This document shows, one piece after another, positions 12,105 through 24,738 of a DNA stretch of 64,000 nucleotides. Numbering within the stretch: position 1 is the first letter of the stretch; each line of letters opens with the position of its first letter. A model generated the notes under the pieces. That model did not search any database, was not told where the DNA came from, and saw only the letters and a program-made list of their open reading frames with translations. The position numbers were made by a program, and so were the translations under genes. The stretch spans positions 1-64,000 of the forward strand of contig JAPYMA010000977.1 of the NCBI GenBank assembly GCA_035041965.1. The letters run 5' to 3'. The stretch is from Anisakis pegreffii (lineage: Eukaryota; Nematoda; Chromadorea; Rhabditida; Anisakidae).

Positions 12105-12500
12105 TTTTTGCGTTATTGGGCAAAGCTGAGAGTACGGTAGGCTCAAAGATAGCAACCCATATACCATTGAGAAAACAACTATATCTCCTCAACTAATCAT
12201 TATTGCTCAGCAAAATATATAATATTCTGATTGTAGAGATTCTGAGCAATCGAATGGTGCAAAGAAATTCATATGTTATCGGGCAAAGTTGAGAATACAG
12301 TTACCTTGAAGATGGTAACCTCTACAGAGCTATATTAACGTATTCATATTGATCAATGGTGATACAACGTATATGAATGAACGCCTTGGCGCTTGTTGTT
12401 AATATAGCTTAATGAAAATAGCTATATCTGCTCAAGAAAGCAGAATTGCTCAACGAAATATATGTTTTTCTGAATGTAGAAGTTCCGCTGGATTGTAATT
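12105..12500 (+). repeat. Two diverged copies of a local direct repeat
   Basis: 12115-12250 and 12280-12500 share ordered words. These are GGGCAAAG(C/T)TGAGA(G/A)TAC, then a GATAG/GATGGTAACC block, then CTATATCT(C/G)CTCAA, then ATTGCTCA(G/A)C(A/G)AAATATAT, then TCTGA(T/A)TGTAGA. The second copy carries an inserted segment near 12330-12410. This is probably part of an unclassified interspersed repeat. Confidence 0.5.
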
Positions 12501-12900
12501 TTGTGAAGAATGTATTTGGACGAGAAGGTATCTCTTACAGGGACAATATATTAGAGGTTAACAGAGATGATTTTATATTCATAGATTTATAGTTAACAAA
12601 GATTTATGATTATTTTCAGCAATATATGAGATACGAAATAAGGAAGAATAAAGCGTGATTTGTGTGGGTCTTACGTTGTCGATAACGGCTAAATGCAATG
12701 CTGGGTGATGCACTTCGATATTTTATCAGGAATGCATCCTGGATTTTGACTGTTGACACACCAATTAGTTCACGATCTTAATTTCGTATCATTGATGCTT
12801 ATACTAACAATAATAGTAATGACAATATTATTAAATTACTACTAGAACTCATGACAATAATAATACGAAACCCTAACCACCGAACTGATCGATACGATAA

Positions 12901-13101
12901 ATGGGTTGTTCGCCTAACCAACGTCGTAAAGGTGCTACTCGATTTCTTGACGGCCTTCCTGGTGAATGGTTGTTCTTTGACGATGGAACTGTGAAGGAAC
13001 TTACTATGCGATTGAATATTCATAATGGATTGACTATTCATCATGATACATTTAAGCATATGATCGTTCAGCATTCAACGCGCTGGCGTATCAAAGAATA
13101 A
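12901..13101 (+). CDS. Small hypothetical protein, 66 aa
   Basis: A single open frame runs from ATG at 12901 to TAA at 13099-13101. The protein has an even amino-acid composition, a basic start (QRRKGATR) and the words GEWLFFDDGTVKELTMRL and HSTRWRIKE, and reads like real coding sequence rather than noise. I do not recognise a family. It could be the last exon of a longer gene or a repeat-derived fragment. There is no signal peptide or TM segment. Confidence 0.3.
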   Translation: MGCSPNQRRKGATRFLDGLPGEWLFFDDGTVKELTMRLNIHNGLTIHHDTFKHMIVQHSTRWRIKE

Positions 13102-13905
13102 GTCAGTTTCGCTTCTAAACTGCGGTTCATGAGAAACAAATGAATTTATCTGATATGAGGTTATAGCATAGGTGCTATAAGAGCGCATTCACTGTTATTA
13201 ATGAACAACCATGTGCTAATCAACTTTCAATATTCAACAAACCGATGGAGCGTTTCTTCAAGATGGCCATCGGTTTTCTAGTTCGATCGTGCAATTTTGT
13301 TGCATTCAGCTGTGATCTCTGCGACTTTGTGCTTTCGTTTGCATTCACTGAGTTTCAATTGTATCTGATTAGAGTTGCGTCGTTTCATAATTATAGTTGC
13401 TAAGTAGCAATAATAATAACGCTAATAATGCGTAGAATGAAGTTACAGGTTGAATGGGATGCTGGTGATGAGTCCATCAAATGTTGCTGTGGTAATCCAA
13501 TAACAAAGCTGATAGTTGAAGAGGGTGACAAGCAGGATTTGTTATTATGGTTGTGATCATTGTTATTTGATGTCGGTTCAATTATAAACGTCGAACACTT
13601 AACCGACTCAATTGATCGCTCACGAATGATCATTCTTTTACCATAAGAGTTTATCGACGACTCCTTAACAGCGTATTAATTGATTGAAACTCATTTTAGA
13701 TGTTAATCTCAATAATCAAGTCATTATTGTAACAATGGATTAGGTACAACTGTCTTAAGACTTTGTTGCAACGCTGTATGCTGTCGATCAAGCATGTATG
13801 CTGCAGGTGAATTCAGGTTGCCTAATAATGACTCTACGAGCTGAGACATTGCTTAATTTTGTACATCATGCTCAGTATATCTGATAAAGGTGTATTTAGG
13901 TCATT

Positions 13906-14354
13906 TCAAAAGTATCTGTACCATCCTAAAACGATTAAGATATATAACACGCTGTTCTTCACCTCCAAACCAGCACTTTTACGTCCTTCGAGTAACGTTT
14001 CTTCATCGTAACTGACCACTTTTCTTTCTTCTTCATTACCATTGCTATCAGTGTTATTACAATTGTAATTGTGATCATTTGTGACAGCTAACGAATGGTT
14101 ATTAAATAAGAAATGCGCAGATGAATATTCCGAGTGCGACACTGGAGTGTTTGTGTTTGTATACGAAACAACAACGGTGTCTGATTGATCCAAACTCTTA
14201 TTAGTTCCCATATTGTTCATATCATCTGCACATTGTTTCTTTTCATACGCTTCGTTCAAAAATGATGCACTATTGATTTGATTGTCGATGAATTGCATCG
14301 ATTCTTCATTCAACTCTGCAAAATTCAACGAATTTGAATCATTCACATCGCTCG
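13906..14354 (-). CDS. Candidate internal exon of an unassigned, low-complexity protein
   Basis: On the minus strand an open frame follows an acceptor-like CACACTGGTAG (14355 and above) and runs to a donor GAG|GTGAAG near 13960. It is rich in Asn, Ser, Asp and Glu (for example NDHNYNCNNTDSNGNEEERK), like a disordered linker. Another minus-strand frame at about 15657-15914 (acidic, with a repeated DYDYDHDQ word and ending LKVYLKYYQLQP) could belong to the same gene. Start, end and function are not resolved. Confidence 0.25.
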
Positions 14355-14837
14355 TCTACCAGTGTGCAAAAGTGGCATGTAGAATGGATGATTTTGATGA
14401 AATACGATCAAATTCATAAGGTTATCGCATTGTTTAGTTAGATAATCTGTCTTGAATGCGGATACTGTACGTTGCTTCATTTCAAATGAGAGCAATATGA
14501 TCCGGTCACGAACATGAGTTTGGTGCATGATTGGAAGGGAAACGTTGAGAAGCACTGATATGGAAGGGGAATGAATAAAATTGAAAACGTCTTATTCACG
14601 CGTACGATTCGAGGTGGACGATGAGGGTGTAGATGTGAGTATTGATGAATCGTCCAATAAAGATTTCGATATGCTCAGTTCTATTGATGGAGGTATTTCT
14701 AGTGCCATATTGAAGTCTTTCAGTGACTGGCGTTGCTGAATGAGTGTATGTTATTGAGAACAGCATATGAAGACAAAAACAAATTCTGTTCTTTTGACTG
14801 ATTCAAATGACAATTATTTCTTTATAGAGCTGGAAAG

Positions 14838-15344
14838 AGTATAGGATTCCGTGATCCTTCTCCGCAGAGGCAATCTTCGTTTGCGAAAAATCCCTTCAAC
14901 TCCATTTCTTTCTCATATTTGTTAATCTCAGCCGAGTGTGCACGGGTGAATGAAGGATTTTGGTTGGAGAGGGCCACGAAATGTGTCCTTGAACATAAGC
15001 ACAAGTGGTGGCAATTTCTCAAACAGCTTCAGAAAGACTAAATTGTTCAAATCACATTCCTCTGAAGAATTCTTACGATTCGCTCAAAAAACCTCTCGAA
15101 TTTATCTTCACCAATTCTCAGTCATCTTTCTTTTAGTGACTGCCCTCATTCTCCGGAGAATTTGTTCGGAAGGAACTTAAGAAAACTGGTAACGTTTCCC
15201 TCTGTTTTGCTGATCTGCTTCTCGTTGAAGCTGTATTTTTGATCAGTTTTCAGTGGTGTTGTTTCAAAGATGATTACTGATCCGATCTTCGTAGTCGCTA
15301 TTTTGGCTCTGACTGCTTGGATTATTTTTCTTATCAAAAATTAA
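14838..15344 (+). CDS. Candidate exons of an unassigned gene ending in a predicted transmembrane tail
   Basis: Three plus-strand pieces look coding. The first is an open frame from 14838 to TAA at 15039-15041; it follows a GGAAAG acceptor-like site and contains FWLERATKCVLEHKHKWWQ. The second is a short exon-like piece at about 15137-15188 (SPENLFGRNLRKL). The third is 15270-15344, which encodes MITDPIFVVAILALTAW plus IIFLIKN, a good tail-anchor-like membrane segment of about 18 residues. The last two join in phase 0. A GTGAGT donor at about 14635 may end an upstream exon. I could not join all pieces into one frame and recognise no family. Confidence 0.3.
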
Positions 15345-17004
15345 TGCTATACAATTATAGCAGCCTTTCTTTGTTCCCCTCAAAGCGGTGCATATTCTTA
15401 AATGTTGATGCTGGATGAAATGTTAACCGAAGTGAGCAATTATCCTAACTAATTATGTATGAATAATTCTTGTTCAGAAATACGCCACATTTTAGAGGTT
15501 TGTCCTTGTTATACGTAATTTACTTGAATATCAAACGTCATAGTGCCTTCACTGACTCTCCAAAAGGTCTACTCACAAAATCGGAGATCCCTCTACCCGA
15601 AATCACCTTCGGATATGCAGTTTTTCCTGCCAAAATCCCCCCTTTTCAAACCTAGTAACACAATACATTAATAAAATATAGAACATCAATGGTTGTAGTT
15701 GGTAGTATTTCAAATAAACCTTTAGCTGCCGTTCTCTGACAGTTTCATATAAAAGCGATCGTTTCAGGACAGATTCTTGATTATGAAGAGATGATGTTGT
15801 TTGGTCGTGATCATAATCGTAATCAGTGTCACAACCACTATCATCGTTAATACCCTTATCACCACAGCTCATTTCCTTTAGCATTTCGTATTCCAACACC
15901 TTCTTTAAAGCCAAATCTTATAATATTCCTACCTTATATCATTCGAAAATAGTGATAGCTTGAAAAAGCGATGAATCAATCTACTTCAACATTCAGTTCA
16001 TCGAACCCAAACCACCCTCATAAATTGTCAACATATTCACAAACCCGTCCTCGTAAAATACGTCTCGAGGTTGTTCTTCTGGGCCGTGGTGGAATAACTT
16101 TGAACTGGTGATTGTCTGGTGATTGTTGTTCACTTGCATTCATTCTTATTTCAGTTCTAAATTATCGCTCTAATTGTATTAAACATTTGTACCTTCAAAC
16201 ATGCACACCAGTAGGAAAATTGAGCACGAGCATTCGGTAATGGAGAATCAAAAATAGATTTTCCGAAGAAGTTGATGGTTGTTGAATGTGTTATGGTGTA
16301 AAGGTTATCAAAATTCATCGAACACAACAATTCTTGAAATCAAAAATTCATTGAAAAATCGCAATCAAAACTGATAAATTGGTAAAACAATAACAAGACC
16401 CCATTTGAACTGCACCAGTGCAACAATAACGGGTCGAGTTGAATTCGCATCATAACAATAAATATTTCTATTATGCAAAGGGATGACATCAATCGGATAT
16501 GAAAAGTGGAATATGATCAGTTGAGTGTAAGCAATCAATGAGGCAACAAGAAACAATAAGTCAACAGTTGAACAATGCGAAAAATCTTCATCTAGCTATC
16601 AACATCTCTGTTCATTACATCGCCATACAAAACAACCACTAATCATCAACATTATGTCATCAATAAAATGTACTTCGAATCAATCGAGAATCATATTATA
16701 ACAGCAATGGTGATTTCATTAAATCACAATCAAAAAACAAATGGCACCACTGAAATTACGTGAGGAATGTTTCACTTAAGGCATCTGATTGCAATGGAGT
16801 GCACAGATCGGTGAGTGAGAAATCGAATAGAAACTTTGGATAAAATCGTCGAAAGAGATTCACTTTGCATAAAATCATCGAAAGAGGCAAGACAACAATT
16901 AATAAATGGAACGATAAACGCAATGTTAAGGGACAATTAAAACGAACATTTACAAGTGCACACAGTAAAAAAAAGAAATGATAATAAAATGCAATGTGGC
17001 CTTT
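15345..17004. other. Intergenic stretch downstream of the Argonaute gene, no supported gene
   Basis: A plus-strand frame of about 47 codons at about 15971-16111 contains RPRKIRLEVVLLGRGGI, faintly like a P-loop GTPase beta-1/P-loop. It ends in TGA without a usable donor, so at most it is a broken fragment. The rest is AT-rich with scattered short frames; nothing else was seen. Confidence 0.35.
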
Positions 17005-19904
17005 TTATGCCCAAAATTTATGCTTTAGTTTGGGTGCAAGATGACTGGAGATATTGGTGAAGAAATCGGGAGCGCCATCGTTATGGAACTGATTATGACT
17101 GCCACTATCGCCACTTGCAATTGAGACGTCATCATCACCATTGTTGCTGCAATTTATTATTTTATGGAGTGATTATTGCTTTGCAATACTCATAATAAGA
17201 TGAGTGCATAAGCGATAATGAATACGCATTCGCAAAACAAACAAAAACAATTCAGCAATCACACAATCCCAACAACTCACCAAACAATTTTCCAGTTGTT
17301 CCTTCCACGCTTCGCCAAATTCGATGCGGCATAGAGATGTGCAGGTACGGATATAGGTGACGTGACAATACCATGCATATAGCAAAGACAATTCGTTATG
17401 CCTTCCACCTCGTCCAGTCCCATACGCGGCTCATCATCCACCAGCACCGTACAACGGATTGGACGTGCTGTTCCCTGTATACACACAAAATAATCAGTCA
17501 GTCATAATAAACAACGACAACAACAATGAAACTAACCATGATAGATTTATGAGCGACCAGTATGAATTCAGCTTGTGTGGGATGCACAATGGACGAATCA
17601 ACACAAGTGCCTGACGGTACATTTTGCTGCAGAGCGTTGCCATCGACTTGCAATGAAGTGGGATTATCGAGCAGCAGTCGATAGTTCGAATTCGTTTGAA
17701 CACAAATCAGTGACAGTCTGATCTTGTTAGGAGGTGTTGAGGACGGAAGTGCTTCGAACGCAGCACGGAAAGCATTCGCTTCCAAAGTCATCACCTAAAT
17801 TGTCAATTGGTCACAACCGTTAATCAGTAGCAATCAACGACCCACGATCCAAATCACTACTAGTCGAGTAAGAGCATAATATGATGTTTTTTTTTCAGAT
17901 CATGAGGCCAGCAAAGAATAAGATGAAGAAGCAATAAACGAAACGAATTGAATCAACGAATAAGGACCTTTTGAAATTGACCATCAGAAATACCACCTCT
18001 GAATACAATAACATGTTCTGGATAAGATTTATTTGCTGACTCTTCCTTGAACTGATTCAGTGCCTCGACCAAATGTTCTTTTAATGACTGAATTGTATAG
18101 ACTCTCGGCTCTTGCATCCAGTACAATCCACGCATTCCGAATTCACTTCCACACGTATACGCCATCTTTATTTGTCAACATTATTCAAAACACTTTCGAA
18201 AAGAGTAAAATAAACGAATGAATGAATGGAACGTAACCAACCCCGACAACAGTAGGTTCAGATGCGTGGAAACCGGCTTGACGTTCGTAAAAAGACAGCG
18301 GAGATGAATGCGACATATCAAGTCCAATGAACATTCGAGTTGGACGCAGCCATATTCTTTTACTGCAAAAAAATTGGGGTAATCAGCGACAACACTACGC
18401 TCGGCGAAGAGCACATTGAATCAATAAATGCAAAGGCAAATCCAATACACCTTATTTCATTCGCTAATTAATTCTTGTAACTACATATTATTAAACGAAT
18501 GATGATTTTCATCAATCCCTTCCTCAAATCGCAGAGTTACACTTTTCACCATCCTCAAAAGTGCCTAAATACTCGATCGTACAATTAACGCAGTTGTGTG
18601 AACCGTCAATACTGCCAATCATAAAACAATGAACAACGAACCATATGTCTTCGTTCAAACGATTGCATCGCATAAAAGGTGTCGAAGCGGCAATCGCATG
18701 TGAGATGCCACCTAGTTTTAGATTCATCTTCATGATGAGATTATCAAGCGTCATTTCAGCACCTCGATTTCCGATCGATCGCTGAATCGTACCCGAAAAG
18801 ATGTGCTGTGTTACCACCGACGCTTGCACCTCAGTCAATTTCATTTTATCTTCAAATAAACATCATCCTCACTAAACGACATTAACATCAGTTGATACAT
18901 CTATTCAAACTATACAAGACAAACCATGCACTGGATCGCGTTTATCTTTTGTGATGAACATCACATACTCCACACAGTTCTTGCGCATCATCTTCATCTT
19001 ATCCATTAAATAATCCATATCAACACGATCGATTGTTTCTATTCGAGATGGTCGTTGTAGCTTTATGCCATGACTTTGAGCACGTTCTATGTATGAGTAC
19101 AGGAAGCGACTTCAATTTGCTTGTTGATTAGTATACGTCCATGATTGTATTTTAAAATTATTTTTTAAAGCAAATGATTGAAACATGAACCACAAACTTA
19201 CTCGAAAAGTTCCTTGCTGACAGCATCTTCGAAGATGAACACCACCCAACGTCTGGGTGGGTTTGCCGGAGAGTAGAACAAATGTTGCTGTAGAGCTCGA
19301 CCCCTATTCAATCGCCATTCCAGGTGTCCACTCGAATTCGGTTCCACTCTATCGTTATTGCCATAGATTATGGCCGGTGGATAAAGCATCTTTGCATTCG
19401 CACTTCGTGGCATTTCACTGATATTCATCTGTATTTTTTTGAATTTGAGTATATCACATAATTATACGTCAACAATTGAATATAAAAATATACCCCTAAT
19501 CGACGGAAATATGGATTTTGATTAGTGATGGATGCAGCACGACGCTGCTTTTCGTTCTCTTCTTTTAAACGGTTGGGCAATAAACGGCATCCTGCGATCA
19601 ATTCTTCGACCTGAATTCAATTACTCATGAACGTCAATTAATCTTCGAATGGTAAATCAAAGATATACTGAAATGAACACGAACTAAATCGGGAGTTTGC
19701 TTCTTATTCTCGACACGTTGTCCTTTGCATACGTCCAGGCATTCCATTGGATAATAATTATTTACAACCTGCGACTTGGCTTGGAAACGTCGTTCAACAA
19801 TACAAGGCAACTTGGTGTATTGCAGTCCAATTTGATATTTGTGATTATAATATTCTTCTATTGATATCTCTTCATCGTCGATCACTATTATTACTCTTTA
19901 AATA

Positions 19905-19939
<35 letters not shown>

Positions 19940-21528
19940 CACGCCATATTATATCAGAATGAACTGATGAATCAGTTGAGGTCTTACTTAGATGCACTCT
20001 CTTTTGTCATACCGAATATGCTGAAGATTCGCTGGGATTTTGGAAGATGATTCGTGCGCACAACAAGACCTGCAATGAACAAGATACAATCGTATAGTCT
20101 CTTCATGGAAACGATATAAAACGAAAACCTTTCAACTGCTTCGCAACTCTTCTGCGTGTATTTGCATCGTTGAGCAGTGTGTCAAATCGATTATTACAAA
20201 GGCTCGCAATCAACGCCACCAGGTTTTGCTCCTTGAAGAACGCCGACTTCTTTGCTGCAATCAGCATTCAGTTAATGAAACGATACTAACTCCATTTAAC
20301 ACATCCAAACAATAACAGCAACAATACCGTCCAACTGCGCAACGATGACCGCATTCTCGACACTATCACCAACCACTCTGATATTCTTCGCAAATCCAGA
20401 CTGCAACAATTTACCACCCTTCAGCTGCTTGTCATGCGGCATCGCACGGTGATATGCCTTATTGCCGAACAACAGATGATCCTGACTGCAATGAATCATC
20501 TCACATATCGTTTATACTAAATGCCAATTTGTATCATACGCAAAGAAACGTACTCGTGATACAGTTTCTGGTTGATAGCCACTTCGAGAAATTGTTGAAG
20601 TGATCGTTGACGTTCATCTATGCATTCACTGATGGACTCATCGAAATCTCGCAGATAAACCTCTTCACAAGCCAATAATTTGGCTACTATTCCAACCACC
20701 TTCACTCCCAAGAAGTCACGACTGTTTGACGACAATTGATCCTTAATTATCAACCATCAAACAACACATCAACAAATCCATCAATAAACTTGTCTCCAGT
20801 AAAACAAAAACAAACGAACCATCTTCAGACGAAACTCCTTCTCACCATCTTCGCGGTCCAATATCTTATTGATCGAATATAGAGTGACACCACAATCGTA
20901 AAAATACATTTTTGTGTCAGACCCGAAGAAATCTTTATAATTCTTCAACACCGTTGTATAAACTGACCACAGAACACGACGACGTAAAGTTATTGAGACA
21001 CTGTAATACTGCTGGTAATATTGAGGTATTTGTAAACGTATGACATAAGTATCAACAAACAAGAACTAACTCATTTCTTGGACCGCGAGTGAGGTCTCTG
21101 AGTTGATTGTCTTGTTTGACGGCCATCAACTTCAATTCGTGCTTATAAACCTTCTCGGGAACATTCGACAGATCAATCTCATATCCGTTCATCACCACGG
21201 CTATCGAGTCTGCCGCTTTCAAACGCATTCCACTGAATTTTTTACCTGAGACACAATAAAAATTGTCGTCACATTACAGTTAAAAGTTGTCATTGCACAG
21301 ACATATTGTTATGCTTGAAGTCGAATACTAAACATAACACAAAGTGGCGTAAATAATGCTATCACTTGATATGCATATGAAACGGCCTTTTTTTCAAGGT
21401 TGAATTGTAAGCTGTGAGACAAATAAAGCCTCAAATAGAAGTTATGTACACATACTTGGCATAACCAATCTCTCTTCCGCTGATTTATCAGTTAACATCT
21501 GCTCCATCTTCGAACAATTGATCTCCAT
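17005..21528 (-). CDS. WAGO-type Argonaute protein (nematode secondary-siRNA Argonaute), slicer residues lost
   Basis: Seventeen in-phase exons run from ATG at 21528 to TAA at 17005-17007 and give 949 aa. Exons, 5' to 3': 21456-21528, 21071-21245, 20820-21000, 20554-20741, 20328-20485, 20129-20254, 19988-20069, 19679-19895, 19494-19610, 19202-19428, 18925-19109, 18642-18849, 18242-18362, 17968-18165, 17537-17794, 17281-17474 and 17005-17146. The N domain includes LRDLTRGPRND. The PAZ end is EEYYNHKYQIGLQYTKLPC (about 345-361), the MID starts near residue 440, and PIWI covers about 640-949, ending LKHKFWA. PIWI motif 1 is MFIGLDMSHS, with Asp kept; motif 2 reads FRGGISDGQ (Gly for Asp); the His motif reads SVPAHLYAAS (no aligned His). 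It should therefore bind guide RNA but not cleave. Such proteins load secondary siRNAs in silencing. The clade assignment is firm; the exact WAGO member is not. Confidence 0.93.
19906..19936. repeat. (ATT)n microsatellite in an Argonaute intron
   Basis: About ten ATT units lie directly upstream (in gene sense) of the acceptor used by exon 8 of the Argonaute gene. Confidence 0.8.
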
Positions 21529-23005
21529 CTCTCTTCAGAGGTTATACTTACCCTGAACGATACAAGTAAGAATTCACAATTTGCAATGAACCGAATTTCA
21601 TACAATAGAAAGCGTTAAAACAAGCAACTTTATAACAGAAATGATCTCTCTGATAATTCGGCTCGAAATAAAATTGCAACCAACCGCTGAGGAACACCAC
21701 AGGCACAAATGTGAATTCAGTCAATCACCAGTACTCTCCAACTCCTTCAAATTTTCTTATATTCATAAAGAAATGAATAAATAAATTTACATGAAACGAA
21801 CATGGGGAACAGACAAATTTTAACAAGAGAAGTTTCGAAAAAAACCTCCACCATATGTAAAACATATCTACTTAAAAATGCAGGTGATATCTACAAAATG
21901 CAGATTACAAAATGCAAAAAACTACAAAATGCAGATTACAGAAATAGCGCATATTCAACAACATATAATGAATAACAAACAAAAAACACAGAAATACCGT
22001 TAAGTTCAATAGTAACAAACAAGAAACAATGATTTACCCACACTTCCGTTGCTGGCAACCTTCTAAATAATAAATTCTTGGACATCCTCGGAAAAATTCA
22101 TAGAAAATTCTCGGAAAAATCACTAATCTCAAACGGTGAGCGAGCTCACGTGCTCAAAGATCAGAAACTGAGAGCTCGCCAATTACGAATGGAGTGACAA
22201 TTCGCCAAATGACGGCACTCGCATATCCATCTGATGTGTGTTCGGTAATGTGCATTTCTTACCTATTCAATGTGATTATATATCGCTTTGTAGCGCACAT
22301 CCAAAAGAATAAAACGTAATGTATGGAGTGGACGGCAATAAGGGTGCGTTCGAGGTTTTCTATTTGGATTGAAGTGCAAATGGTCAAGAAATAATTCAAA
22401 CTGTTACCCACCCGACAAGACAGTAACATAGCTAAGGCATATACTAACTTGTAGCCGAGATTGAGTACTCCAAAAAATGTAATGAACTTCGAGCGCAAAC
22501 GTTAAGTTACGAGAGTTTGTTGAGTAGTCATAATTGGTCTATACTGGAGTAATTTGCTGATTAAATAAATAAATAAATACAAGTTGGGGGTATCTTAGAA
22601 TCGGTAATGAGTCGTTGAGGTTAGGTACTCTACTAAGTTCGGAAGATGAATGGAGCGGGAATTGCCAGGGCACAACTTAAACAGACCAATGGGCAACAAC
22701 AACAATCAGCTTATTGCTAGTATAGATAAAGGTCAACATATTGGATCATTAAGGCGTGACTTAAGGAGAATAGCATAGACAAAAAAGGATCATATAGGAG
22801 GCGATGAATAGGATATTACAAGCGATAATTCAATCTGTTTGTGAACACGAGGCATATGACTGATATATAGTTATGATGTAGCTACAAATGACGATCTATA
22901 AGCACATGCGAACCACACAGGGTCAGAGGTCAGAGTGCTTCTTCACTATGTTGTTATGCGCAAATCATATCTCGTGTTCGCTTTTCGCGATATTCCTCGT
23001 GACAG
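21529..23005. other. Intergenic stretch upstream of the Argonaute gene
   Basis: There is a CTCTGAAG acceptor just upstream of the Argonaute ATG, with a CAGGGTAAGT donor-like site 24 bases further 5', so a 5'-UTR intron or trans-splicing is likely. Local short direct repeats of CAAAATGCAGATTACA lie at 21894-21940. A short frame starting at 22648 (MNGAGIARAQLKQTNGQQQQ) could be a small exon but lacks a partner. AATA-type repeats sit at 22562-22580. Confidence 0.4.
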
Positions 23006-23306
23006 TCATATGATGAGTTCGGGAGGACGTATTGTGCACTTTTTGCTGTTATTAAGGAACACTGGAATGGAGTGAATGTTGAAAGTCGCTTGCAGAAACT
23101 TCAGATGGAGATCGAGAATGCTTCAATGTTCACTGTACCAAATCATTTCGATGAATGCCAAGGTATGCTCAATTGACCAACATGGGCGCAGCCTAAAGTT
23201 GGTAGTTGACAATTTAACAGATTGCGTCTGTCGCCATTATCCGATAATCGCAAAGAAGAGACGTGTTTGTAATCGCTTTGTTCAAAAGCAATTACAAACA
23301 GTATAA
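23006..23306 (+). CDS. Two 3' exons of an unrecognised gene
   Basis: Exon A (23006-23162) follows CGTGACAG. It reads continuously SYDEFGRTYCALFAVIKEHW, then NGVNVESRLQKLQMEIENAS and FTVPNHFDECQ, and ends in CAAG|GTATGC. A 58-nt intron leads to exon B (23221-23306), which begins in the matching phase (DCVCRHYPIIAKKRR) and stops at TAA 23304-23306. The phase match, typical intron length and balanced composition argue that it is real. The 80 residues have a short amphipathic/coiled stretch and a Cys/basic end. I know no matching family. Upstream exons were not found, so it may be a gene end or a degraded copy. Confidence 0.45.
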
Positions 23307-24738
23307 ACAACAAACAAAGTACTCCAACAAAATATTTTCGATTCAAATTAAATTAACATTAACAAAATTAAATATTCACATATTTCCTTTAAAAATTGTT
23401 AAGCTAAATACCTAATATGCAAATCAGTCTTTATTGTAGCTGTACAGAAGCTACATCTCAAAGCATAAATTAAGCACATCTTTATATGCATAAAATTTTC
23501 ACTGCAAATTTGCTTACATCATCCGACGTGTATATGATTGTTTGCTTTTTTTATCTCGGTAAATTTATGCACTATTTGATAATATAACTGCTTATTCCTC
23601 TTATCCAAAAACAGCCGATCTCTTTTTATCCTCCTACACTCCAAATACATCATTGTCATCAACAATGTATCCTTATCGCATAACGTTGTCTTTGTCGCAC
23701 CGCCGCTATCTTATCTGCGCTTCCGACGCAATTCCCTTATTCCAGTGGCTCTAAACTTTTCTTCCTCCAGCACCCCCTAAAAAATTTCAAGATCTCCTCA
23801 ATCCCCTACAACAACTGTTAAAATGTCCTCGTACTCTTCACACCATCTATTCTATATCTCTCACAGTGCAATAAACAATATATCCTTTCATTGTAACTCA
23901 TACCAACCCGAAGAAATTGATAACCTCCGTCCGCCCTTATCTTCGGGTTTGTCAAAATATTTCCCTCTCATAATAACTTCACTACACTGTTGGCTGTTCC
24001 CCCTTTACCTGCGTTCACCCTCGGTTATTACATAAGCTTCCGTTTGATAGAACTACTACGATTTGATAAGATGTCAGATGCACACATTGAGTAATGAAAA
24101 TAACTTTATAAATGATTCTAAATCATTTACATTGACGGCAATAAATGATGATGAAAAATGAAACTTGTAAGGTAGCTGAATGATAGAACATTACAAAATG
24201 CAACATTACAGAGTTCAAAATAAGGTAAGAGAATGAGTGATGAAATGGAATCGATTCAAACGATGAGAATCATTATGACAAAGCATCCAGTAACGTTGAG
24301 ACAATGTCCAAATCACCGAAGCGATGCGACATTAAATGGTGTTTGTAACGATCTTTACAATCAGATACAGTAATCAATGGTCACTGTCACAACAATGTCA
24401 GATCAGTGCAGCATATCGACATCAACAGTGAATGATTTTGATCCATCAAATGAGCAAAATGCAATAGTACACAACATCAGAACTTAACAGTGAGCAATAG
24501 CTCGCTATTCGCTATTCCACTGCTAGCTAAGCTATTTTCTTCGCTACTAACGAATTAGCAAAGCCATCATAGTTTTTTGATTCGGTTGCCCAGCATTGTC
24601 AATATCAATATCAAATGAATCAACAAGACTTTAAAATACGAACGATGAAATAAAATCTGTGCAAATAAACGATAAAAATAAATGCGTTGATTGATAAATA
24701 TCAAACGAATGAAATGAATCGAGAGAGAGATGAATAAA
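23307..24738. other. Intergenic stretch, no supported gene
   Basis: This is AT-rich sequence with a short plus-strand frame at 23823-24035 of no evident relation. It probably contains the 3' end of ILVBL transcripts (minus). No repeats of note were seen apart from a TTTATATGCATAAAATTTT stretch. Confidence 0.4.

Noticed and set aside
15971..16111. Small GTPase N-terminus
   Set aside because: The resemblance is limited to VVLLGRGG. There is no GKS/T after it and the frame stops at once.
17005..21528. Initial idea of a COPII/Sec24-like gene
   Set aside because: Assembly of all exons shows PAZ, MID and PIWI signatures; the protein is clearly an Argonaute.
22259..22498. 79-codon minus-strand hydrophobic frame
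   Set aside because: AT-rich hydrophobic composition is expected by chance; no ATG context, splice partner or family.
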